From assembly GCA_030527385.1 (NCBI GenBank), contig JAUNAY010000080.1, positions 1-5,705 of the forward strand: a stretch of 5,705 nt of DNA, written 5' to 3'. The DNA comes from Fusobacterium sp. Lineage in GTDB: Bacteria; Fusobacteriota; Fusobacteriia; Fusobacteriales; Fusobacteriaceae. The notes below the pieces were generated by a model. That model saw nothing but the letters and a program-made list of their open reading frames with translations. It made no database searches and was not told where the DNA came from. Shown piece after piece: positions 1 to 5,433 of this stretch (position 1 is the first letter of the stretch; the number at the start of each line of letters is the position of its first letter). Made by a program: the position numbers and the translations under genes.

Positions 1-54
1 GGAGAAAATTTAATTAAAAGAATAGAGGAAAAAATAGATGCAGTTAAAAAATAA
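1..54 (+). CDS. C-terminal end of an upstream gene (5' truncated), possibly dxs
   Basis: The first frame is open from the left edge and ends at TAA 52-54, giving the tail GENLIKRIEEKIDAVKK. The other two forward frames hit stops within the first 20 bases. The charged helical ending looks like a genuine protein C-terminus, and a following gene with a good ribosome binding site starts inside it. The identity cannot be read from 17 residues. In many bacteria tlyA follows dxs (1-deoxy-D-xylulose-5-phosphate synthase), and this tail would fit the terminal helix of that enzyme, but that is a guess from gene order. It overlaps the next gene by 17 nt in a different frame, which suggests translational coupling. 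Confidence 0.6.
   Translation, partial: GENLIKRIEEKIDAVKK
24..29 (+). promoter_or_regulatory. Ribosome binding site for the HD-domain gene
   Basis: AGAGGA lies 8 nt before the ATG at 38, inside the end of the upstream reading frame. It supports ATG 38 as the start even though this makes the two genes overlap. Confidence 0.6.
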
Positions 55-910
55 AAAAGCATTAGCTTTTATTGAAAATCTTTTAGAATCAGAAATGGTA
101 AAAGATTTGGAGCTTTTTGATGATCAAGGAGTAAAAGTATCTACTCATACATATGATGTTTTAAAAATCTCGATAGATGAATTAAAAAGAGATTATAGAA
201 GCTTTACAGAAGCAAAACAAAGAGTAGATTTTTTTGCAATGACTATTGGGATAATTATACACGATTTGAGTAAGGGGAGCATAAGAAAAACAGAGGAGAA
301 GTTCTCACACTCGCAAATGATGTTAAAAAAGCCAGAATATATAACTAAAGAGGCTGATAGAGTTTTAAAAGAGGTAGAAGAAAAATTAGGTGTTGAAATA
401 AATGATCCAATAAGAAAGAATATAATTCATATAGTTTTATCACATCACGGAAAATGGGGAAAAATTCAACCTAATAGTAAAGAAGCACATATAGTTCATA
501 GAGCAGATATGTATTCAGCTAAATATCATAGAATAAATCCGATAGGAGCAGATAAGATATTAGAACTTATGGCTCAAGGAATGCAGTTAGAAGAGATAAG
601 TATAAAATTAAATTGTACCCAAGGAGTTATAAAGGATAGATTAAAAAGAGCAAAGCAGGAGCTAAATTTTAAAAATACAAAACAGTTAATAAATTATTAT
701 AAAAAAAATAAAAAAATTCCAATAGGAGATAACTTTTTTATACAAAGAGTTAGAGAGACTGAAAAATTAAAAAGAATGGTTGATAGGAAAGGATTTAAAA
801 ATATTATGTTAGAAAATCCATTAATACCATATTTTAGAGATGAAGAAATTTTTAAAAGTCAAGAATTAGAAGAAGAAAAAATAAAGACAGAACCTAAGGG
901 GAAAAAATAG
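38..910 (+). CDS. HD-domain protein (YhaM-like phosphohydrolase fold) with a helix-turn-helix segment
   Basis: This 290-residue protein has the metal-binding pattern of the HD superfamily: H37, the H75-D76 doublet in HDLSKG, H91, H136-H137 in SHHGKWG, and D157 in EAHIVHRAD. The SHHGK and EA-x-I-x-H-x-x-D signatures recall the HD domain of the 3'-5' exoribonuclease YhaM, but the N-terminal OB-fold of YhaM is absent; only about 36 residues precede H37. Residues about 171-210 (ILELMAQGMQLEEISIKLN and following) look like a LuxR/GerE or sigma region 4 helix-turn-helix. The last 80 residues are rich in Lys and Glu, with no recognised domain. No signal peptide or membrane segment is seen, so it should be cytoplasmic. 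Activity is inferred: a metal-dependent phosphodiesterase or nuclease, possibly nucleic-acid binding. The substrate is unknown. It sits 9 nt ahead of tlyA, so the two are probably co-transcribed. Confidence 0.85.
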   Translation: MQLKNKKALAFIENLLESEMVKDLELFDDQGVKVSTHTYDVLKISIDELKRDYRSFTEAKQRVDFFAMTIGIIIHDLSKGSIRKTEEKFSHSQMMLKKPEYITKEADRVLKEVEEKLGVEINDPIRKNIIHIVLSHHGKWGKIQPNSKEAHIVHRADMYSAKYHRINPIGADKILELMAQGMQLEEISIKLNCTQGVIKDRLKRAKQELNFKNTKQLINYYKKNKKIPIGDNFFIQRVRETEKLKRMVDRKGFKNIMLENPLIPYFRDEEIFKSQELEEEKIKTEPKGKK

Positions 911-919
911 AGGTGGAAA

Positions 920-1729
920 ATGAGAGAGAGATTAGACATTCTCTTGGTAAAAAGAGGCTTTTTTGAAAATAAGGAAAAAGCTCAAAGAGCGATAATGGCA
1001 GGGCTAGTAATTGTTGATGAAAAAAAAATAGATAAGAGTGGAACACTTATAAAAATAGATAAAGAACCTGTGATTAGGATAAAGGGAGAAATGTCAAAAT
1101 ATGTGAGCAGGGGAGGATTGAAGCTTGAAAAGGCTGTAAAAGTTTTTGGATTAGATTTTCAAGATAAATTAATCCTTGATGTAGGAGCATCAACAGGTGG
1201 TTTTACAGATTGTTCACTTCAAAATGGAGCATCTTTTGTTTATGCAGTTGATGTCGGAACTAATCAACTAGATTGGAAATTAAGAAATGATAGCAGAGTA
1301 AAGTCTTTGGAGAATACGCATATAAAAGATTTAACAGAAGATAAGTTAGATAATAAAAAGGTAGATTATATAGTAATGGACGTTTCTTTTATATCTATTA
1401 CTAAGGTAATTGAGCATTTAATAAAATTTTGCCATTCAAATACTAAACTTATGGCTCTTATAAAACCTCAATTTGAAACAGAAAAAGAGTTTATATCAAA
1501 AGGTGGAATAGTAAAAGATTCATTACACCATATAGAAGCTATAAAAAAAGTGATAGAAGCTGGAGAAGAGGTTGGATTTTATATAGAAAATTTAGATTTT
1601 TCACCTATAACAGGAACTAAAGGAAATGTTGAGTATATATCACTTTTTGGATTAAATAGAGAGGAAAAAAGAGATATTGATATAGAGAGTATAGTTAATA
1701 ATGGTAAAAATTTAGGAGGGGCTGTATGA
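920..1729 (+). CDS. tlyA: TlyA-family rRNA (cytidine-2'-O)-methyltransferase
   Basis: This 269-residue cytoplasmic enzyme should transfer methyl groups from S-adenosylmethionine to the 2'-OH of rRNA cytidines. Characterised TlyA proteins modify 23S C1920, and one subclass also 16S C1409 (E. coli numbering), which affects capreomycin sensitivity. An S4 RNA-binding domain spans about residues 1-60, followed by the linker YVSRGG (61-66). The Rossmann FtsJ-like domain has the SAM-binding loop LDVGASTGGF (86-95), VDVG (110-113), MDVSFIS (153-159), LIKPQFE (180-186) and TGTKGNVEY (231-239). The K-D-K-E tetrad proposed for the family maps to K68, D154, K182 and E238. Length matches the family norm. 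AGGTGG at 911-916 is the ribosome binding site. The older name hemolysin A is misleading for this enzyme. The 3' end overlaps the next gene by ATGA, indicating translational coupling. Confidence 0.95.
   Translation: MRERLDILLVKRGFFENKEKAQRAIMAGLVIVDEKKIDKSGTLIKIDKEPVIRIKGEMSKYVSRGGLKLEKAVKVFGLDFQDKLILDVGASTGGFTDCSLQNGASFVYAVDVGTNQLDWKLRNDSRVKSLENTHIKDLTEDKLDNKKVDYIVMDVSFISITKVIEHLIKFCHSNTKLMALIKPQFETEKEFISKGGIVKDSLHHIEAIKKVIEAGEEVGFYIENLDFSPITGTKGNVEYISLFGLNREEKRDIDIESIVNNGKNLGGAV
1020..1028 (+). repeat. A9 homopolymer tract inside tlyA
   Basis: Nine consecutive A residues lie at codons 34-37 of tlyA (GAA AAA AAA ATA). It is the longest A run I noticed in the window. Runs this long are prone to polymerase slippage. 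The reading frame is intact as given. Confidence 0.85.
1714..1720 (+). promoter_or_regulatory. Ribosome binding site for the S41 protease gene
   Basis: AGGAGGG lies within the last codons of tlyA, 5 nt before the ATG at 1726. It is a near-perfect Shine-Dalgarno site and fixes the start of the protease at the ATGA overlap. Confidence 0.75.
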
Positions 1730-3012
1730 GAAAATTATTTAGAACAAAAATATTTGTGCTATTATTTTCCATCGTGATTTTTGTTAATTGTTTTTCAAAT
1801 GGCGGAGAGGATAAAAACGGGTTCCTATCAAATATAAGGGAATTAAAAGAGTTATCTGATATTATGGACATAATTAATGAAAACTATGTAGGGGAAAAAC
1901 AAGTTGATAAAAAAGAGTTAATGCAAGGAGCAATCAAAGGAATGATTGAAGCTCTTGATGATCCACACTCAAATTATTTTACTAAAACTGAGTTAGAAAG
2001 TTTTAAAGAGGATATAAAAGGAACTTATGTTGGAGTAGGAATGGTTGTTCAAAAAAGACCTAATGAGGCTTTAACTGTTGTTTCTCCAATAGAAGATGGA
2101 CCAGCATTTAAAGCAGGAGTAAAACCTAAAGATAAGATTATAGCTATTGATGGAGAATCTGTTTATAAACTTACTAGTGAAGAGAGTGTAAAAAAATTAA
2201 AAGGTGAACCAAATACAAAAGTAAAAGTTACAGTGCTTAGAGATAAAGCGAAAGAGCCAAAAGATATTGAGATAACAAGAGCAGTAGTTGAGTTAAAATA
2301 TGTAAAACAAAGAATGTTAGATAATAATATAGGATATTTAAGACTTACACAATTTGGAGAAAATGTATATCCAGATGTAAGAAAAGCTTTAGAAGAACTA
2401 CAAAAAAATGGAATGAAAGGACTTATTTTTGATTTGAGAAGCAATCCTGGAGGGGCTTTAGATCAATCTATAAAAATAGCCTCAATGTTCTTAAAAGAGG
2501 GAAAAGTAGTAAGTGTAAAATCTAAAGATGGAAATGAACAAGTTTCTACTAGAGAAGGAAAATATTATGGAGATTTCCCATTAGTTGTTTTAATAAATGG
2601 AGGAAGTGCCTCAGCTTCTGAAATTGTATCTGGAGCAATAAAAGATAATAAAAGAGGAATACTTGTTGGAGAGAAAACTTTTGGTAAGGGAAGTGTTCAA
2701 ACCCTAATACCTCTTCCAGATGGAGATGGAATGAAATTAACTATTGCTAAATATTATACTCCTAGTGGAATATGTATTCACGGAATAGGAATTGAGCCAG
2801 ATGTAAAAGTTGAAGAAAAAGATGGTTATATGCTTTTTGATAGTATGGTAACTAATATTGATGAAAATGAAAGCAAAGAAAATAGAAAAGAGTTAATAAA
2901 AGAGTTTAAGGGAGAAGAGGCTGCAAAAGAATTTGAAAATCATAAGGATACTCAATTAGATACAGCAGTTGGAATTCTTAAAGGACTACTTATAAATAGT
3001 AATAATAAATAA
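1726..3012 (+). CDS. S41 family carboxy-terminal processing protease (CtpA/CtpB type)
   Basis: This 428-residue exported serine protease should cleave proteins near their C-termini outside the cytoplasmic membrane. A basic N-terminus (MRKLFRTK) and hydrophobic helix (9-20) form a signal peptide. Cleavage may be after S24 (C-F-S); C22 is preceded by Asn, so it is a poor lipobox. An N-terminal helical region with DDPHSNYF (78-85) leads to a PDZ domain at about 97-185 (GTYVGVGM, AGVKPKDKIIAIDG). The protease core has FDLRSNPGG (235-243), NGGSASASEIVSGA (291-304) and GEKTFGKGSVQ (315-325). The S41 Ser-Lys-Gln catalytic set is S296, K321 and Q325, with the spacing seen in CtpB and plant D1 protease. 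The segment after about 365 is charged and helical. It overlaps tlyA by 4 nt. The substrate is not evident; the clustering does not name one. Confidence 0.93.
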   Translation: MRKLFRTKIFVLLFSIVIFVNCFSNGGEDKNGFLSNIRELKELSDIMDIINENYVGEKQVDKKELMQGAIKGMIEALDDPHSNYFTKTELESFKEDIKGTYVGVGMVVQKRPNEALTVVSPIEDGPAFKAGVKPKDKIIAIDGESVYKLTSEESVKKLKGEPNTKVKVTVLRDKAKEPKDIEITRAVVELKYVKQRMLDNNIGYLRLTQFGENVYPDVRKALEELQKNGMKGLIFDLRSNPGGALDQSIKIASMFLKEGKVVSVKSKDGNEQVSTREGKYYGDFPLVVLINGGSASASEIVSGAIKDNKRGILVGEKTFGKGSVQTLIPLPDGDGMKLTIAKYYTPSGICIHGIGIEPDVKVEEKDGYMLFDSMVTNIDENESKENRKELIKEFKGEEAAKEFENHKDTQLDTAVGILKGLLINSNNK

Positions 3013-3032
3013 TAAAAAAGAAAGGTGAAAAA

Positions 3033-3698
3033 ATGCTTTATATAGTTGCAACTCCAATAGGAAATCTTGAAGATATGACTTTGAGAGGAATTCGTATTTT
3101 AAAAGAGGTAAATTATATTTTTGCTGAAGATACAAGGGTAACAAAAAAACTTTTAAATCATTTTGAGATAGAGAATACAGTGTATAGATATGATGAGCAT
3201 ACAAAGATACATCAGATTGCAAATGTTATAAATCTATTAAAAGAGGGAAAAGATATAGCTCTAGTTACTGATGCAGGAACACCGTGCATATCTGATCCAG
3301 GATATGAACTAGTAGATGCTGCTCACAAAGAGGGAATAAAGGTTGTACCAATTCCAGGGGCAAGTGCTTTAACAGCTTCTGCTTCAGCAGCTGGGATAAG
3401 TATGAGAAGATTTTGTTTTGAAGGGTTTCTTCCTAAGAAAAAGGGAAGACAAACTCTTTTAAAATCGTTAGCTCAAGAGGAAAGAACAATAGTTATATAT
3501 GAATCTCCATTTAGAATAGAAAAAACTTTAAGAGATATCGAAGAATTTATCGGTGTAAGAGAAGTAGTTATAGTAAGGGAGATTACTAAAATTTATGAAG
3601 AGATATTAAGAGGAACTACAACTGAACTAATTGAAAAACTAGCTAAGAACCCAATAAAAGGGGAGATAGTACTTTTAATAAAAGGACAGGAAGATTAA
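3033..3698 (+). CDS. rsmI: 16S rRNA (cytidine(1402)-2'-O)-methyltransferase RsmI, short form
   Basis: RsmI methylates the 2'-OH of C1402 in helix 44 of 16S rRNA, tuning the decoding centre of the 30S subunit. The 221-residue protein has the tetrapyrrole-methylase fold with diagnostic RsmI motifs: VATPIGNLEDMTLR (5-18), AEDTR (31-35), VTDAGTPCISDPG (78-90), PIPGASALTA (107-116), FEGFLPKKKGRQ (129-140), YESPFRI (156-162) and REITKIYEEILRG (182-194). It ends just after KGEIVLLIKG, which closes the catalytic fold. The E. coli protein is about 286 residues, so the C-terminal helical extension is missing here. The next gene follows at once with its own ribosome binding site, and no frameshifted continuation is visible, so the short form looks natural. 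The start at 3033 is backed by AAAGGTG at 3021-3027 and the conserved MLYIVATPIGN beginning. It lies 20 nt after the protease gene. Confidence 0.95.
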   Translation: MLYIVATPIGNLEDMTLRGIRILKEVNYIFAEDTRVTKKLLNHFEIENTVYRYDEHTKIHQIANVINLLKEGKDIALVTDAGTPCISDPGYELVDAAHKEGIKVVPIPGASALTASASAAGISMRRFCFEGFLPKKKGRQTLLKSLAQEERTIVIYESPFRIEKTLRDIEEFIGVREVVIVREITKIYEEILRGTTTELIEKLAKNPIKGEIVLLIKGQED

Positions 3699-3702
3699 GG
3701 AG
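3697..3702 (+). promoter_or_regulatory. Ribosome binding site for rbgA overlapping the rsmI stop
   Basis: AAGGAG begins on the last two bases of the rsmI TAA stop and sits 7 nt before ATG 3710. It favours ATG 3710 over the in-frame ATG at 3716 and suggests coupled translation of the two genes. Confidence 0.7.
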
Positions 3703-3709
3703 AAAAAAT

Positions 3710-4573
3710 ATGTCAATGACTAATATAAACTGGTATCCAGGGCATATGAAAAAAACAAAGGACTTGATAAAGGAGAATATGCAACTTATAGACATCGTTT
3801 TAGAAGTTGTAGATGCAAGAATACCTTTATCAAGTAAAAACCCAGATATATCAGTTTTTGCTAAAAATAAAAAAAGGGTAATTGTTTTAAATAAATCAGA
3901 TCTTGTTGAAAAATCAGAGATACAATATTGGAAAAAATATTTTAAGGATAATAATTTTGCTGATGAAGTGTTAGAGATAAGTGCTGAAACAGGTTTTAAT
4001 ATAAAAGCTTTGTATAATATAATAGACAAGGTTTCAGCTGAAAAAAAAGAGAAACTTATGGCAAAAGGACTTAGAAAAGTAAATGTTCGTCTTATGGTTG
4101 CAGGAATACCAAATGTTGGAAAATCAAGATTGATAAATAGAATTGTTGGTAAAAATAGTGCTGGAGTAGGAAATAAACCAGGGTTTACGAAAGGAAAACA
4201 ATGGATCAGAATAAAAGACGGATTAGAATTATTAGATACTCCAGGAATTTTATGGCCTAAGTTTGAAAGTGATGAAGTTGGACAAAACTTGGCAATTACA
4301 GGGGCAATAAGAGATGAGATTTTACCAATTGAGGATATTGCGTGTATTTTGATTGGGAAGATGATAAAATATGGTATGTGGGAAAGTTTAGCAAGTAGAT
4401 ATAAACTTGAACCAGAAGATAAAAGTGAGATTTTAGGTGAAATTCTTGAAAAAGTTGCTCTTAGAAATAAAATGTTTAATAAGGGTGAGAGTCTAAATAT
4501 ACAGCAAGCAGCTTATACAGTTTTAAGAGATTATAGAAATTGCAGATTAGGAAAATTTGGACTAGACAGATAG
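3710..4573 (+). CDS. rbgA: Ribosome biogenesis GTPase YlqF/RbgA
   Basis: RbgA (YlqF) is a GTPase needed for late maturation of the 50S subunit in Bacillus, where it promotes entry of late ribosomal proteins such as L16. The 287-residue protein has the circularly permuted GTPase order typical of the family: N-terminal NWYPGHMKK (7-15), DARIPLSSKNP (36-45), then G4 NKSD (61-64), G5 SAETG (91-95), G1 GIPNVGKSR (132-140), a G2 Thr at T160 in PGFTKG, and G3 DTPGI (176-180). A C-terminal helical RNA-binding domain follows, ending in DYRNCRLGKFGLD. Length agrees with the family. The G1 loop has Arg after GKS where Bacillus RbgA has Thr; the Lys and Ser that contact nucleotide are kept. It lies 11 nt after rsmI, fitting a ribosome-maturation pair. 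Confidence 0.95.
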   Translation: MSMTNINWYPGHMKKTKDLIKENMQLIDIVLEVVDARIPLSSKNPDISVFAKNKKRVIVLNKSDLVEKSEIQYWKKYFKDNNFADEVLEISAETGFNIKALYNIIDKVSAEKKEKLMAKGLRKVNVRLMVAGIPNVGKSRLINRIVGKNSAGVGNKPGFTKGKQWIRIKDGLELLDTPGILWPKFESDEVGQNLAITGAIRDEILPIEDIACILIGKMIKYGMWESLASRYKLEPEDKSEILGEILEKVALRNKMFNKGESLNIQQAAYTVLRDYRNCRLGKFGLDR

Positions 4574-4574
4574 C

Positions 4575-4580
4575 TGGAGG
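4575..4580 (+). promoter_or_regulatory. Ribosome binding site that sets the nadE start
   Basis: TGGAGG lies 7 nt before ATG 4588. An in-frame ATG at 4540 would add 16 residues (beginning MQIRKIWTRQ), but that stretch is the rbgA 3' end read in another frame and has no good ribosome binding site, so ATG 4588 is preferred. Confidence 0.8.
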
Positions 4581-4587
4581 AAATAAT

Positions 4588-5409
4588 ATGGAAAAATTAA
4601 ACATTGACTTAAACACATTGGAAGAAACTCTAGTGTCATTTTTAAAAGATGAAGTTGAAAAAACAGGATTTAAAAAAGTAGTATTGGGTTTGTCTGGAGG
4701 AATAGATTCGGCTTTAGTAGCATTTTTAGCAGCTAAAGCTTTTGGAGCAGAAAATGTATTAGGTGTTATGATGCCTTATAAAAGCTCAAGCAAGGAGAGT
4801 ATAGAGCACGCAAAATTAGTAGTAGAAGCTTCTGGAATTAGAAGTATTCAAGTAGAGATAACACCTATGGTAGAGCCTTATTTTCAAATGAATCCAGATA
4901 TGAATAGTTTGAGAAGAGGAAATATGATGGCAAGACAAAGAATGAATATTCTTTTTGACAATGCTGCTAAAGAAAATGCTCTAGTATTAGGAACATCAAA
5001 TAAAACAGAGATACTTTTAGGATACAGTACACAGTTTGGAGATTCAGCTTCAGCAGTAAATCCAATAGGAGATCTTTATAAGGCACACGTATGGAGCTTG
5101 TCAAAACATATAGGTGTACCACACGAATTAATAGAAAAAAAACCAAGTGCTGACTTATGGGAGGGACAAACTGATGAACAAGAGTTAGGTTTTTCATATA
5201 AGATGGCAGATGAAATACTATATAGATTAGTAGATGAGAGAATGACAGCAGAAGATGTAGTTGAAGAGGGATTTGCAAAAGAGATAGTTGAAAAAATTCA
5301 AAGAAAAATAAGATTTTCTCAATATAAAAGAAAGTTACCAGTTGTAGCTAAAATATCTAAAAGAACTTGGGGAATGGACTTTAGATACCCAAGAGATTGG
5401 GGAGTATAA
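4588..5409 (+). CDS. nadE: NH3-dependent NAD+ synthetase
   Basis: NadE carries out the last step of NAD+ synthesis: deamido-NAD+ is adenylylated by ATP and then amidated to NAD+, in the cytoplasm as a homodimer. The 273-residue protein is an adenine-nucleotide alpha-hydrolase with the PP-loop LSGGIDSALV (35-44), MPYKSSSKES (62-71), GNMMARQRMN (111-120), GTSNKTE (135-141), GYSTQFGD (145-152), NPIGDLYK (158-165) and PSADLWEGQTDEQELG (186-201). The end (KRTWGMDFRYPRDWGV) is also family-like. There is no N-terminal nitrilase-type glutaminase domain, so ammonia rather than glutamine should be the nitrogen donor, and the length fits the short ammonia-dependent class. It starts 14 nt after rbgA and is probably co-transcribed; no functional link to ribosome assembly is implied. 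Confidence 0.95.
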   Translation: MEKLNIDLNTLEETLVSFLKDEVEKTGFKKVVLGLSGGIDSALVAFLAAKAFGAENVLGVMMPYKSSSKESIEHAKLVVEASGIRSIQVEITPMVEPYFQMNPDMNSLRRGNMMARQRMNILFDNAAKENALVLGTSNKTEILLGYSTQFGDSASAVNPIGDLYKAHVWSLSKHIGVPHELIEKKPSADLWEGQTDEQELGFSYKMADEILYRLVDERMTAEDVVEEGFAKEIVEKIQRKIRFSQYKRKLPVVAKISKRTWGMDFRYPRDWGV

Positions 5410-5433
5410 TATCTTATAAAAGGGGTGGTTTCA

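Noticed and set aside
701..716. A8-T-A7 tract in the HD gene as a frameshift or phase-variable site
   Set aside because: It simply encodes Lys/Asn codons in a Lys-rich region, is interrupted by T, and no alternative product or stimulatory structure is visible.
2163..2444. Antisense open frame of 93 codons opposite the protease gene
   Set aside because: It lies wholly inside a well-supported gene, reads as a Ser/Phe/Leu-rich low-complexity translation typical of the complement of AT-rich code, and has no family features.
2986..3222. Antisense open frame opposite the protease/rsmI junction
   Set aside because: It covers the clear rsmI start, has the composition expected from the reverse strand of Lys/Glu-rich coding sequence, and has no recognisable motif.
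4013..4018. TATAAT inside rbgA as an internal promoter
   Set aside because: No TTGACA-like element lies at the right distance upstream, and it sits in coding sequence (Tyr-Asn codons).
3643..4029. Antisense open frame of 128 codons opposite rsmI and rbgA
   Set aside because: Hydrophobic appearance comes from the complement of Lys/Asp-rich codons; both overlapping sense genes carry full family motifs.
4041..4048. A8 followed by G in rbgA as a -1 ribosomal frameshift site
   Set aside because: The A AAA AAG heptamer is out of phase with the zero frame here (GAA AAA AAA GAG), and no downstream stem-loop was seen.
4540..4587. Longer nadE start giving 16 extra residues
   Set aside because: The extension overlaps the rbgA 3' end and has no suitable ribosome binding site, while ATG 4588 has TGGAGG at good spacing and gives the usual family length.
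4967..5278. Antisense open frame of 103 codons opposite nadE
   Set aside because: It is embedded in the conserved core of nadE and shows only Leu/His-rich complement sequence.
5405..5410. Perfect TATAAT at the nadE stop as a promoter for the last gene
   Set aside because: There is no acceptable -35 box at 16-18 nt spacing, and a start about 7 nt downstream would fall almost on the ribosome binding site at 5421. Chance matches are common at this AT content.
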